A DNA stretch of 32,945 nucleotides from an uncultured Oscillospiraceae bacterium (GCA_900542145.1 UQMF01000024.1:1-32945), one strand, 5' to 3'. Positions 1-8,300 are shown, counted from the stretch's first letter. Notes: a model not told the origin generated them from the letters alone. Numbers and translations are program-made.

Positions 1-13
1 TGACGAAAAATCG

Positions 14-89
14 AGTTTTGCCAATAAGCGAAGCGTAATATTGGCAAAACTGACTACGCAATACACGCACAATCTTTGTGCGGTATTGC
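14..89. repeat. Tandem palindromic hairpins upstream of rpsO
   Basis: Two consecutive strong inverted repeats are visible. The first is a perfect 13-bp stem (14-26 with 39-51) around a 12-nt loop. The second is nested: GCAATAC (58-64) pairs with GTATTGC (83-89) and encloses GCACAA (67-72) paired with TTGTGC (76-81). The upstream gene lies outside the window, so this could be its terminator region, but no T-run follows on the plus strand. The nested plan resembles the palindromes at 15271-15507 and 32237-32305. Confidence 0.6.
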
Positions 90-132
90 CCTAAAAATAT
101 TCCACTTTTTTTGAAAAAATCGCAAAAACCTA

Positions 133-161
133 TTTACAAAGCAGAAAAAGTGTGATATAAT
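133..161 (+). promoter_or_regulatory. Sigma-A-type promoter of rpsO
   Basis: TTTACA (133-138) and TATAAT (156-161) are separated by 17 bp. Transcription would start near 168 and give a leader of about 110 nt before rpsO. Confidence 0.75.
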
Positions 162-171
162 ATCTATGTTG

Positions 172-262
172 TGCATGTGCACGACCATACCGGTTTCCCG
201 GCGAGCGGATAATGCTCCGACCGGAGATACACCCTAGTCCCTCTGCTGCGATCCCGGAATAA
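172..262 (+). promoter_or_regulatory. Candidate S15 autoregulatory leader of rpsO
   Basis: The transcribed leader between promoter and rpsO is GC-rich and can form several short helices, including GAGC/GCTC (204-207 with 214-217) flanked by paired CCGG segments. Ribosomal protein S15 represses its own mRNA through structured leaders in several bacterial phyla, so the position fits. I cannot assign it to a particular leader class by eye. Confidence 0.4.
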
Positions 263-280
263 ATTTAATGAGGTGTTTTT

Positions 281-547
281 ATGTTAAGAAAAGAAGAAAA
301 GACAGCCGTAATCGAGGCTAACCGTCTGCACGAGCAGGATACCGGTTCTCCCGAGGTACAGATCGCAATTCTCACCCAGAGAATCAACGAACTGACTGAG
401 CATATCAAGGTTCACCAGAAGGATCACCACTCCCGCCGTGGTCTTCTGAAGATGGTAGGTCACAGAAGAAACCTTCTGAGCTACCTCCAGAAGAAGGATA
501 TCGAGCGCTATCGTGCGATCATCGCTAAGCTGGGTATCCGTAAGTAA
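281..547 (+). CDS. rpsO: 30S ribosomal protein S15
   Basis: This 88-aa protein has the normal S15 length and family sequence, including TGSPEVQIAILTQRI and the HHSRRGLLKMVGHRRNLL region that contacts the 16S rRNA three-way junction. S15 is an early binder in 30S assembly. The ATG is preceded by GAGGTG at a suitable distance. It has its own promoter and leader upstream and a rho-independent terminator downstream. The order rpsO-pnp is conserved across most bacteria. Confidence 0.98.
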   Translation: MLRKEEKTAVIEANRLHEQDTGSPEVQIAILTQRINELTEHIKVHQKDHHSRRGLLKMVGHRRNLLSYLQKKDIERYRAIIAKLGIRK

Positions 548-561
548 TTTATGGAGTAAAG

Positions 562-596
562 GGCAGCGCTGCGCACGAAACAGTGCTGCCTTTTTT
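562..596 (+). terminator. Rho-independent terminator after rpsO
   Basis: The stem GGCAGCGCTG (562-571) with CAGTGCTGCC (581-590), including one G-T pair, is followed by six Ts. It lies between rpsO and pnp, so pnp is reached by readthrough or by a promoter I did not clearly find in 597-691. Confidence 0.85.
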
Positions 597-617
597 ACTA
601 AGGCGCAGGTCTTAGCA

Positions 618-655
618 TTAAATTGAGTATCCGGGCAGCCGGATATTGACTTTAA
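618..655 (+). promoter_or_regulatory. Hairpin in the pnp 5' leader
   Basis: TTAAA...TATCCGG (618-634) pairs with CCGGATA...TTTAA (639-655), giving two helices separated by a small internal loop and capped by a 4-nt loop. It has no T-run, so it is not a terminator. In enterobacteria the pnp leader is cut by RNase III and then degraded by PNPase. A similar processing site here is inference from position only. Confidence 0.45.
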
Positions 656-709
656 TTGCTATCGCTGTGCCTTCAGTAAAAGGATTTTTTATTGAAAGGA
701 AATAATGCA

Positions 710-2836
710 ATGTTCGAGAATTACAGAGTATTCAAGACAATGTTCGCCGGCAGAGAGCTGACCGTTGAAACCGGCAAGGTATGCGGTCTGGCTAACGGCT
801 CCTGCTGGGTAAGATACGGCGAAACCGTTGTTATGGTAAACGTAGCTGCAAGCGCAAAGCCCCGTGACGGCGTGGATTTCTTCCCTCTGTCCGTTGACTA
901 CGAGGAAAAGCTGTATGCAGTGGGCAAGATCCCCGGCGGATTCCTCAAGAGAGAGGGCAGACCTTCCGAGAAGGCTATCCTGACCTCCCGTGTGGTTGAC
1001 CGTCCTATGCGTCCGCTGTTCCCGAAGGACATGCGCAACGACGTTGCCATCACAATGACCGTACTCGCGGTTGACCCCGACTGCTCTCCCGAGATCCTCG
1101 GCATGATCGGCGCTTCCATCGCCGTTTCCATCTCTGATATTCCGTGGAACGGCCCGATCGGCGGTATCTCCGTTGGTCTGGTAGACGGCGAGATCGTACT
1201 TATGCCGAACCTCGAGCAGAGAAGCAAGTCCGACCTGAACCTGACCGTTGCTTCCTCCGAGAAGAAGGTAGTAATGATCGAGGCTGGCGCTAACGAAGTT
1301 CCGGACGACGTAATGTTCGACGCTATCATGGCAGGTCATAATGAGATCGTGAAGTCCCTTATCCCGTTCATCAAGGATATCCAGGCTCAGATCGGCAAGC
1401 CGAAGTTCGCGTTTGAGTCCCAGGAAGTTGACCACGACATGTTCGACGCTATCTCTGATTTCGCTATCGAGCGTATCAGATACGCCCTCGACACTGACGA
1501 CAAGAATATCCGCGAGGAGCGCCTGAAGCCCATCGTTGACGATATTCACGCAAAGTTCGACGAAGTTTACCCCGAGAAGATCGCAATGATCGACGAGGCT
1601 ATATACAAGCTCCAGAAGTTCGTAGTACGCCGCTGGCTGCTGGACGACAACAAGCGTGTTGACGGCAGAAAGATGGACGAGATCCGTCCGCTGGCTGCTG
1701 AAGTTGGCATGCTGCCCAGAGTTCACGGCTCCGGTCTGTTCACAAGAGGTCAGACCCAGGTTATGACAATATGCACCCTCGGTCCCGTTTCCGACAGCCA
1801 GAAGCTGGAGGGCCTTGACGAGGAAGAGGGCAAGCGCTACATGCATCACTACAACTTCCCGGCTTACTCCGTAGGCGAGACCAAGGCAAGCAGAGGTCCT
1901 GGCAGACGTGAGATCGGCCACGGCGCACTTGCTGAGCGTGCTCTTCTGCCGGTTATCCCGAGCGTTGAGGACTTCCCGTACGCTATCCGTCTGGTATCCG
2001 AGGTGCTTTCCTCCAACGGTTCCACTTCCCAGGGTTCCGTTTGCGGTTCCACACTGGCTCTGATGGACGCCGGCGTTCCGATTAAGAAGCCGGTTGCAGG
2101 TATTTCCTGCGGTCTTATCACCGAGGGCGACAGATGGGATACAATGGTTGATATCCAGGGCGTTGAGGACTTCTTCGGCGATATGGACTTCAAGGTAGCT
2201 GGTACACACGATGGTATCACCGCTATCCAGATGGACCTCAAGATCGACGGTCTGACCCCGGAGATCATCAAGGCTGCGTTCGCAAAGACCCACAAGGCAC
2301 GCGACTATATCCTTGACGAGGTAATGCTCAAGGCTATTCCGGAGCCGAGAAAGACTGTCGGCAAGTACGCTCCCAAGATGATCCACACCAAGGTACCGGT
2401 TGACAAGATCAGCGAGGTTATCGGTAAGGGCGGAAAGGTTATCCAGAAGCTCTGCGCTGACTTCGACGTTAAGATCGACATCGACGACGACGGCAACGTA
2501 TTCATCTGCGGTCTTGATCTGGACAAGGCAAACGCTTGCGTTCAGGTTATCTCCACCATCGTTAATCCTCCGGAGATCGGCGCTATCTACAAGGGCAAGG
2601 TAGTTCGTATTATGAACTTCGGCGCATTCGTAGAGATCGCTCCCGGCAAGGACGGCATGGTGCACATTTCCAAGCTGGACAACCACCGCGTTGAGAAGGT
2701 TGAGGACGTAGTTTCCGTTGGCGACGAGATCATCGTTAAGGTTATGGAGATCGACAACCAGGGTAGAATCAACCTGTCCAGAAAGGACGCTCTTGCTGAT
2801 ATCGAGGCTAAGAGAAAGGCTCAGGCACAGGGCTGA
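710..2836 (+). CDS. pnp: Polyribonucleotide nucleotidyltransferase (PNPase)
   Basis: The product is 708 aa, normal for PNPase, which degrades RNA 3'-to-5' using phosphate. Two RNase PH-like domains (about residues 10-230 and 310-540) flank the all-alpha linker. A KH domain follows at about 555-615 with the motif VIGKGGKVI, then an S1 domain at about 620-690 starting GAIYKGKVVRIMNFGAFVEI. The core motif GETKASRGPGRREIGHGALAER holds the phosphate-binding and catalytic region. I chose ATG 710, with AAGGA about 10 bp upstream, over a TTG at 692 because MFENYRVF matches the family N-terminus. Codon use is strongly biased, as for a highly expressed gene. Confidence 0.97.
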   Translation: MFENYRVFKTMFAGRELTVETGKVCGLANGSCWVRYGETVVMVNVAASAKPRDGVDFFPLSVDYEEKLYAVGKIPGGFLKREGRPSEKAILTSRVVDRPMRPLFPKDMRNDVAITMTVLAVDPDCSPEILGMIGASIAVSISDIPWNGPIGGISVGLVDGEIVLMPNLEQRSKSDLNLTVASSEKKVVMIEAGANEVPDDVMFDAIMAGHNEIVKSLIPFIKDIQAQIGKPKFAFESQEVDHDMFDAISDFAIERIRYALDTDDKNIREERLKPIVDDIHAKFDEVYPEKIAMIDEAIYKLQKFVVRRWLLDDNKRVDGRKMDEIRPLAAEVGMLPRVHGSGLFTRGQTQVMTICTLGPVSDSQKLEGLDEEEGKRYMHHYNFPAYSVGETKASRGPGRREIGHGALAERALLPVIPSVEDFPYAIRLVSEVLSSNGSTSQGSVCGSTLALMDAGVPIKKPVAGISCGLITEGDRWDTMVDIQGVEDFFGDMDFKVAGTHDGITAIQMDLKIDGLTPEIIKAAFAKTHKARDYILDEVMLKAIPEPRKTVGKYAPKMIHTKVPVDKISEVIGKGGKVIQKLCADFDVKIDIDDDGNVFICGLDLDKANACVQVISTIVNPPEIGAIYKGKVVRIMNFGAFVEIAPGKDGMVHISKLDNHRVEKVEDVVSVGDEIIVKVMEIDNQGRINLSRKDALADIEAKRKAQAQG

Positions 2837-2851
2837 TAATAACTGCATATG

Positions 2852-2880
2852 AGAGGGAAGTGAAAACTTCCCTCTTTTTT
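2852..2880 (+). terminator. Rho-independent terminator after pnp
   Basis: A perfect 10-bp stem (2852-2861 with 2866-2875) with GAAA loop runs into a T-tract. The last Ts of the tract are also the start of the next promoter's -35 box. Confidence 0.92.
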
Positions 2881-2907
2881 GACTTTATGGATAGTTTATG
2901 ATATAAT
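2879..2907 (+). promoter_or_regulatory. Promoter of the orphan gene at 2942
   Basis: TTGACT (2879-2884) and TATAAT (2902-2907) have a 17-bp spacer. The -35 box overlaps the T-tract of the pnp terminator, which would uncouple the downstream gene from pnp transcription. Confidence 0.7.
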
Positions 2908-2941
2908 ATGTTGATAAAATATTATTGGGGGAAATCAATAA

Positions 2942-3313
2942 ATGACCAAATATGAAATTTTGCTATGTATTTATTCCTATCTTGATAAACAATGGCTCAC
3001 AGATAAGGACAAAAGCGAAGAATATATATACTACATTGGTAATTTAAATCCCTACATCTGGGCTGACGATGGAACAGCAGATCCGGCATACTATGAAATT
3101 TTCATGGAAATATTCAATAGATTTTTTGCTGGAAATGAATGCTCCGTCCAAGATGGATTAATGTATGCAAAAAAATATTTAAAAGAGTACAACGTTATTG
3201 AACATCAAGAATATTCGTACAATATTGATGAGGTCGTAGAGGTGTTTGATAAATGCACATTTTCTGAATGGGTTGATATTTACACGCTCATAAAAAACCA
3301 AAGGAAACAGTAG
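2942..3313 (+). CDS. Hypothetical acidic 123-aa protein
   Basis: I do not recognise this protein. It is 123 aa, acidic and rich in Tyr, Asp and Glu, with no signal peptide or membrane segment, and it looks like a compact soluble helical protein. Its DNA is clearly more AT-rich than pnp and purA on either side and lacks their codon bias, so it was probably acquired. It has its own promoter (2879-2907), a G-rich ribosome binding site (GGGGGAA near 2931) and a weak terminator. Small acidic proteins like this are often immunity or antitoxin proteins, but no toxin lies next to it, so that is only a guess. Confidence 0.75.
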   Translation: MTKYEILLCIYSYLDKQWLTDKDKSEEYIYYIGNLNPYIWADDGTADPAYYEIFMEIFNRFFAGNECSVQDGLMYAKKYLKEYNVIEHQEYSYNIDEVVEVFDKCTFSEWVDIYTLIKNQRKQ

Positions 3314-3321
3314 TTTTCCGT

Positions 3322-3349
3322 ATTCCGCTGATTCCGGGGCGGAATTTTT
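3322..3349 (+). terminator. Weak terminator after the orphan gene
   Basis: ATTCCGC (3322-3328) pairs with GCGGAAT (3339-3345), followed by TTTTT. Confidence 0.6.
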
Positions 3350-3380
3350 ACTTCAATCAAGAAAAAATCTCAAAAAAACC

Positions 3381-3409
3381 TTGAATTCATTACCCTGTTG
3401 TGATATAAT
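3381..3409 (+). promoter_or_regulatory. Promoter of purA
   Basis: TTGAAT (3381-3386) and TATAAT (3404-3409) are separated by 17 bp. This predicts a leader of about 58 nt before purA. I saw no convincing PurR box. Confidence 0.75.
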
Positions 3410-3473
3410 ATTAATATGTGGGGGTATGCTTATAACTCCCGACTACTCTATTTTCAGAAATGAGGATCATCAA

Positions 3474-4757
3474 ATGTCATCAAGTGTAATTGTCGGAACC
3501 CAGTGGGGCGACGAGGGCAAGGGAAAGATCATCGACATCATGGCTGCGCAGGCTGATGTCGTAGTACGTTCCAGCGGCGGAAACAACGCTGGTCACACCG
3601 TAGTTCACGGCGACCAGGTTTACAAACTCCATCTGCTCCCCTCCGGAATCCTGTACCCCGAAACTCTCTGCCTTATCGGCAGCGGCGTTGTGGTTGACCC
3701 GTCCGTACTTCTTGAAGAAATAAAGGGCATGAATGAGCGCGGCGTTACCTGCGATAATCTGCGTATTGACGCGCGTGCAGACATCATCATGCCGTGGCAC
3801 AGACTTCTCGACAAGCTGTCCGAGGAATTCAAGGCCAAGCAGACCGGCGTGAATATCGGCACCACCGGCAGGGGAATCGGCCCCTGCTACACCGACAAGG
3901 ACGAGCGTATCGGTATCCGCATGTACGACCTGGTACACCCCGAGGTGCTGAAGAAGAAGATCCAGGAAACCGGCGAGCTGAAGAATCTTATTATCACAAA
4001 GGTTTACGGCGGCGAGGCATGCGACCTGGACGCTGTCTATGAGGAATACAAGGGCTATGGCGAGAAGCTCGCGAAGTACATGGCGGACGCTTCCGTTATT
4101 GCTTTCGAGGCTTACGAGGCTGGCAAGAAGGTTCTGTTTGAGGGCGCGCAGGCTACCCTGCTCGACATCGACTTCGGTACTTATCCTTTCGTAACTTCCT
4201 CCCACCCCATCGCAGGCGGCGCTTGCGTAGGCACCGGAGTTGGACCGAAGATGATCGACGAAGTTATCGGCGTTGGCAAGAGCTACACTACTCGCGTCGG
4301 CAACGGTCCGTTCCCGACTGAGCTGTTCGACGAAACCGGCAACTATATCCGCGAGAAGGGTGGAGAATACGGCACTACCACTGGACGTCCCAGAAGAACC
4401 GGCTGGTTCGACGCTGTTATCATGCGCCACGCAGTCCGCGTCAACGGACTTACCTCGCTGGCAATCAACAAGTTCGACACCCTGGCAGGACTCCCTGTGC
4501 TCAAGGTGTGCGTAGCATACAAGACCACCGACGGTCAGACCCTGAAGGACTTCCCCGTAACCCTTGAGGAGCTTGCAAAGTGCAGCCCGGTTTATGAGGA
4601 GATCGAGGGCTATGAGGGCGACCTCTCCAACTGCAAGAAGTTCGAGGATATGCCCGAAAAGGCACAGGCTTATGTTAAGCGCCTTGAGGAGCTCTGCGGC
4701 TGCCCGATCAAGTTCCTGGGAATCGGTCCCGGCAGAGATCAGATCATCTACAGATAA
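3474..4757 (+). CDS. purA: Adenylosuccinate synthetase
   Basis: This cytoplasmic enzyme condenses IMP with aspartate using GTP, the first committed step to AMP. The product is 427 aa, the normal length. The GTP-binding loop GTQWGDEGKGK is at residues 8-18 with the catalytic Asp13, and NNAGHTV carries the conserved His. Other family blocks are TTGRGIGPCY, FEGAQATLLDIDFGTYPFVTSS and TTGRPRRTGW. I chose ATG 3474, with GAGG just upstream. The frame is open upstream to 3381, but that segment overlaps the promoter. It is followed after 3 nt by ymdB, so the two are probably cotranscribed. Confidence 0.96.
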   Translation: MSSSVIVGTQWGDEGKGKIIDIMAAQADVVVRSSGGNNAGHTVVHGDQVYKLHLLPSGILYPETLCLIGSGVVVDPSVLLEEIKGMNERGVTCDNLRIDARADIIMPWHRLLDKLSEEFKAKQTGVNIGTTGRGIGPCYTDKDERIGIRMYDLVHPEVLKKKIQETGELKNLIITKVYGGEACDLDAVYEEYKGYGEKLAKYMADASVIAFEAYEAGKKVLFEGAQATLLDIDFGTYPFVTSSHPIAGGACVGTGVGPKMIDEVIGVGKSYTTRVGNGPFPTELFDETGNYIREKGGEYGTTTGRPRRTGWFDAVIMRHAVRVNGLTSLAINKFDTLAGLPVLKVCVAYKTTDGQTLKDFPVTLEELAKCSPVYEEIEGYEGDLSNCKKFEDMPEKAQAYVKRLEELCGCPIKFLGIGPGRDQIIYR

Positions 4758-4760
4758 TAG

Positions 4761-5537
4761 ATGAAGGTACTTTTTATCGGCGACGTGGTGGGAATGCGCA
4801 GCTGTGAAGCCCTCCAGAGAGAGCTTCACAACATCAAGCAGAAGCTCGGCGCGGAAGTTATTATCGTCAACGGCGAGAACTCCGCGGAGGGTAACGGCAT
4901 AAATCCCGCCTCCGCCGGGGCTATATTCGACGCCGGGGCCGATGTCATAACCACAGGCAATCACTGCTTCCGCCAGAAAACGATGGAGGCAGAGTGGGAG
5001 CACAATGAGCGCATAATCCGCCCGGCAAATTTCGACGACGAGGTCATCGGCAGGGGAATGTGCGTGCTCGACCGGGGGGCGTATTCCATCGCGGTGATCA
5101 ACCTGATGGGGACCACCTACATGCAGCCGCTGGAGAACCCGTTCCGGTGCGCTGACAGGCTTCTTGAAAGCTGCGACGCGCGTATCAAGATCGTGGATTT
5201 CCATGCGGAGGCCACCTCCGAGAAGCGCGCCATGGGATACTACCTCGCAGGCAGAGTGTCCGCGGTCGTGGGTACCCACACACATGTGACCACGGCTGAC
5301 GAGCAGGTCATCGACGGCACCGGATATATTACCGATGTGGGAATGACCGGTCCGAAAGACTCCATTCTCGGAGTTGAAAAGGACATAATCATTGAGCGTT
5401 TCCTGACCTATTACCCCAAGCGGCACAGGTTCGCCGAGGGCGATATAGAGCTGAACGGCGTGCTGATGGATATTGACACGAAGACCGGTGTGTGCAGTTC
5501 CATCGAGAGATACAGGCAGATCATAAGGTCAGCCTGA
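4761..5537 (+). CDS. ymdB: YmdB-family metallophosphoesterase
   Basis: A 258-aa protein matching the YmdB (TIGR00282) family. In Bacillus subtilis YmdB is a phosphodiesterase that acts on cyclic nucleotides and affects biofilm and late adaptive gene expression. Metal-binding motifs are visible in order: GDVVG with Asp8, NGENSAEGNGI with Glu39 and Asn40, TTGNHCF with Asn67 and His68, DFHAEATSEK, and GTHTHVTTAD. The ATG lies 3 nt after the purA stop with no strong ribosome binding site, which suggests translational coupling. spoVS follows after 40 nt, the same order as in Bacillus. Confidence 0.93.
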   Translation: MKVLFIGDVVGMRSCEALQRELHNIKQKLGAEVIIVNGENSAEGNGINPASAGAIFDAGADVITTGNHCFRQKTMEAEWEHNERIIRPANFDDEVIGRGMCVLDRGAYSIAVINLMGTTYMQPLENPFRCADRLLESCDARIKIVDFHAEATSEKRAMGYYLAGRVSAVVGTHTHVTTADEQVIDGTGYITDVGMTGPKDSILGVEKDIIIERFLTYYPKRHRFAEGDIELNGVLMDIDTKTGVCSSIERYRQIIRSA

Positions 5538-5577
5538 TCATACCGAAAGGCATTCCAAGCGAATGAATGGTGATTTT

Positions 5578-5838
5578 ATGGAAATAGTAAAAGTATCGGC
5601 ACATTCCGTACCGAAATCCGTTGCAGGCGCTATTGCCGCGGTTATCCGCGAGTACGGCGAGGTCGAGGTGCAGGCGGTCGGAGCCGGCGCAGCGAACCAG
5701 GCGGTGAAATCCATCGCAATTGCGCGCAGCTACATGGCGCTTGTGGGAGTTGATCTCATATGCATTCCGGCGTTCACGACCGTGGACATCGATGGCGATG
5801 AGCGCACCGCAATGAAATTCATAGTTGAGCCGAGGTAA
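5578..5838 (+). CDS. spoVS: Stage V sporulation protein S
   Basis: An 86-aa SpoVS protein (Alba-like fold). Nearly the whole sequence is diagnostic: KVSAHSVPKSVAGAIAAVI, the AVGAGAANQAVKSIAIAR block and the DLICIPAFT...DGDERTAMKFIVEPR end. In Bacillus it is needed for spore coat and cortex formation. I start at MEIVKVSA, which matches the family. An upstream in-frame ATG at 5563 would add five residues and cannot be excluded, since neither start has a strong Shine-Dalgarno. SpoVS also occurs in some non-sporulating relatives, so it does not prove sporulation. Confidence 0.95.
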   Translation: MEIVKVSAHSVPKSVAGAIAAVIREYGEVEVQAVGAGAANQAVKSIAIARSYMALVGVDLICIPAFTTVDIDGDERTAMKFIVEPR

Positions 5839-5866
5839 TTAATTCGGTTCAGCTGGTATATGGTTG

Positions 5867-5947
5867 GCACTGAATTACACGCATTTATCGGTTGCAATGG
5901 CGCACCTCCGGGGGCGCTGTTGGTGCGTGCGGTTCAGTGCTTTTTTA
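5867..5947 (+). terminator. Long-stem terminator after spoVS
   Basis: GCACTGAA (5867-5874) pairs with TTCAGTGC (5933-5940), enclosing CGCA/TGCG and an inner GC-rich hairpin, and is followed by TTTTTT. The extended arm is unusually long for a simple terminator. Confidence 0.8.
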
Positions 5948-5959
5948 TAAGGAGAGCGC

Positions 5960-6388
5960 ATGACATTACGGTTTTATGACAGCATTGCAGATGAATGCAT
6001 CAAATTTGCTGTAATAATAGCCCGGTCGAAGTGTAGGTGGGTGTTCTGCAAGCACCGCGAGCGCGATACCCTGGAGCTTCCGGGCGGACACCGCGAGCCT
6101 GGCGAAAGCATAGAGGCGGCGGCAGAAAGAGAACTCCGCGAGGAAACTGGCGCGTTGGACTTCTTTGTCGAACCGGTGTGCATATATTCCGTCACTGGAA
6201 AGAACCGGGTGAATTCCTCCGGTGAAGAAACTTTCGGAATGCTTTATACAGCCGAGATCACAAAATTTGGCGAACTCGACAGTGAAATTGAGCATATAGT
6301 TTTAACAGATGAGCTTCCGCAGAGATGGACTTATCCCGAGATACAGCCGGGACTTATTGCAGAAGCCCGGCGCAGAGGTGCGGTATGA
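5960..6388 (+). CDS. NUDIX hydrolase
   Basis: A 142-aa NUDIX hydrolase. The Nudix box is complete: Gly43, Glu49, Arg57-Glu58-Leu59, Glu61-Glu62 and Gly64, fitting Gx5Ex7REUxEExGU. These metal-dependent enzymes cleave nucleoside diphosphates linked to another group. The short single-domain form fits an 8-oxo-dGTP or ADP-ribose type enzyme, but the substrate cannot be read from the sequence. A strong AAGGAGAG site precedes ATG 5960. The stop overlaps the next start in ATGA, so it is translationally coupled to the asparaginase gene. Confidence 0.9.
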   Translation: MTLRFYDSIADECIKFAVIIARSKCRWVFCKHRERDTLELPGGHREPGESIEAAAERELREETGALDFFVEPVCIYSVTGKNRVNSSGEETFGMLYTAEITKFGELDSEIEHIVLTDELPQRWTYPEIQPGLIAEARRRGAV

Positions 6389-7329
6389 AGATAATGTTGA
6401 TAGCCACCGGAGGCACGATAGCAAGCGGCGACAGCGGCAGCGGACTTTCTCCGGAGATGACGGCGGAGCAGCTGCTCTCAGGGATACGGGCGGATTGCAG
6501 CATAGATACGGTGCAGCCCTTTTCCCTGGACAGCACGAATCTCATGCCGGAGCACTGGACGGAGCTTGCGGTAATTATCCGCGACAACTGGACGGACTAC
6601 GACGGATTCGTGATCACCCACGGTACAGACACGATGGCATACGGAGCGGCGGCGCTGAGCTGCCTGATTCACGCTCCGGATAAGCCGGTGGTGTTCACCG
6701 GATCCCAGCTTCCGATGGATTCCCCGGACAGCGACGCTCCGCGGAATCTCACGGACGCGATACGCTGCGCGGGGCATGGCAGCGGAGGAGTCTGGGTGTG
6801 CTTCAACGGCAGGGTGATCTCCGGAAGGGCGGCGCGGAAAGTCCACACGACGGATTTCGACGCATTCCGCGGATTCCGGCAGGAGGACGAGCAGACGGTG
6901 GACGGATTCTGCGCCGGAAGCCGGGAATCCGAGGGCGGAACCGTATTCTACAACCGCCTGGACAGCAAGGCAGCGGTGCTGAAGCTGACTCCCGGGATAT
7001 CTGCGGAGATGGTGCACGACATGGGAACGCATGTTAATGCGCTGATAATCGAGGGCTTCGGAATGGGAGGGATCCCGGAGAACAGCGGACTTCCGCAGGT
7101 CCTGGAAACGCTCATCGCCTGCGGAGTCCGGATTATAATGACCACGCAGGTGTTCCGTGGGGGCTGCGACCTCAGCGTGTACGAGGTCGGGCAGGCGGCA
7201 CGGAATCTGGGAGCGATACCGGCGGAGGGAATGACGACGGAGTATGCAGTCATGCGCGCAATGTGGGCGCTGGCTTATTCATACACAGCAGAAGACTTCA
7301 GGAATCTGTTCCTTGACGAAAGGAACTGA
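6385..7329 (+). CDS. ansA: L-asparaginase, cytoplasmic (type I-like)
   Basis: A 314-aa asparaginase, which hydrolyses asparagine to aspartate and ammonia. The two catalytic threonine motifs are present: ATGGTIAS near the N-terminus (Thr8/Thr11 region) and THGTDTMAYGAAALS at about residues 75-89. The GSQLPM and MTTQVFRGGCDLSVYEVG blocks are also typical. There is no signal peptide, so it should act in the cytoplasm. I start at the ATG overlapping the NUDIX stop, because MKIMLIATGGTIAS is the family N-terminus. A functional asparaginase beside an interrupted asnB is notable. Confidence 0.93.
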   Translation: MKIMLIATGGTIASGDSGSGLSPEMTAEQLLSGIRADCSIDTVQPFSLDSTNLMPEHWTELAVIIRDNWTDYDGFVITHGTDTMAYGAAALSCLIHAPDKPVVFTGSQLPMDSPDSDAPRNLTDAIRCAGHGSGGVWVCFNGRVISGRAARKVHTTDFDAFRGFRQEDEQTVDGFCAGSRESEGGTVFYNRLDSKAAVLKLTPGISAEMVHDMGTHVNALIIEGFGMGGIPENSGLPQVLETLIACGVRIIMTTQVFRGGCDLSVYEVGQAARNLGAIPAEGMTTEYAVMRAMWALAYSYTAEDFRNLFLDERN

Positions 7330-7354
7330 ACCGCGACCATAAGGAGGATTTTAA

Positions 7355-8257
7355 TTGAAGAACGAACTGAAAAAGCTCAGCTACAAGAACTTTATAATGC
7401 TCACGATTGCAGGATTTATCAATGCATTCGGCATTACCGTGTTTCTTATGCCAGTGAATCTGTATGACAGCGGTATATCGGGTACTTCTATGCTTTTGGG
7501 ATATATTACGCCTGAGTATCTCACGCTGTCAATATTTCTCCTGGTGCTTAATCTGCCGCTTTTTTTGTATGGATTGAAACGACAGGGACTTGCGTTCACA
7601 ATCTATGCATGTTATGCGGTGGCGTGCTATTCGTTCTTTTCATGGCTGATAACCGATGTGCTCCCACTTGATGTGTCCCTTGCTTCTCCGTTGGCGGAGA
7701 ACGACCTTGTGCTCTGCTCCCTGTTCGGAGGAGTTATCTCCGGCGTAGGCAGCGGACTTGCAGTACGCTTCGGCGGTGCGATGGACGGCATTGAGGTGCT
7801 GGCGGTAATATTCTCGAAGAAGCTCGGAATGACCGTCGGAACCTTCGTGATGATCTACAACGTGATACTCTACATAGCCTGCGGATTCATCTTCGAAAGC
7901 TGGGTGCTTCCGCTGTATTCCATCATCGCGTACTATGCGGCGCTGAAAACGCTGGACTTCATCGTCGAGGGTATCAGCCGAAGCAAGGCGGCGCTGATAG
8001 TCACCCAGAAAGCCGCGGACGTCAGCCGCGCGCTCAGCGACGGCTTCGGCTGCGGAGTCACGGAGATCCCTGCAAAGGGCGGATACTCCGGCACGGACAG
8101 AACTGTGCTGTATTTTGTGGTGAACCGCTTCCAGATCGGAAAAATGCGTACAATAGTGCATGACGTGGATCCGTCGGCGTACATAACGATCAACGACGTT
8201 GCCGACATATTCAGCGCAAATCACGACGCGAAGGAAACCGTGGCTGCGGATAACTGA
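7355..8257 (+). CDS. YitT family membrane protein
   Basis: A 300-aa protein with about five hydrophobic segments in residues 15-200 (YitT/DUF161 region), including the conserved GGAMDGIEVLAV and YSIIAYYAALKTLDFIVEG stretches. A soluble C-terminal DUF2179 domain (about 210-285) includes GVTEIPAKGGYSGTDRTVLYFVV. The physiological function of the family is unsettled. The start is TTG at 7355, placed about 9 bp after a perfect AAGGAGG; no in-frame ATG gives a better start. It lies 25 bp after the asparaginase gene and probably belongs to the same transcript. Confidence 0.92.
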   Translation: MKNELKKLSYKNFIMLTIAGFINAFGITVFLMPVNLYDSGISGTSMLLGYITPEYLTLSIFLLVLNLPLFLYGLKRQGLAFTIYACYAVACYSFFSWLITDVLPLDVSLASPLAENDLVLCSLFGGVISGVGSGLAVRFGGAMDGIEVLAVIFSKKLGMTVGTFVMIYNVILYIACGFIFESWVLPLYSIIAYYAALKTLDFIVEGISRSKAALIVTQKAADVSRALSDGFGCGVTEIPAKGGYSGTDRTVLYFVVNRFQIGKMRTIVHDVDPSAYITINDVADIFSANHDAKETVAADN

Positions 8258-8262
8258 CCGGG

Positions 8263-8300
8263 AACGGGTGGGGAACAGATCTCCGCCCGTTTCTGTTGTA
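8263..8300 (+). terminator. Terminator after the YitT gene
   Basis: AACGGG (8263-8268) pairs with CCCGTT (8286-8291), with an inner GGGG/CTCC extension, followed by a modest T-rich run. Confidence 0.65.

Noticed and set aside
172..262. Metabolite riboswitch before rpsO
   Set aside because: No known riboswitch core is visible; a ribosomal-protein leader explains the position better.
689..2848. Long minus-strand open frame of 719 codons opposite pnp
   Set aside because: It is the antisense shadow of a strongly codon-biased PNPase gene; it has no ribosome binding site and shows repetitive Leu/Val/Asp composition typical of such shadows.
3480..5426. Long minus-strand frame of 648 codons opposite purA and ymdB
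   Set aside because: It spans two well-supported plus-strand genes and reads as a mirror of their codon bias.
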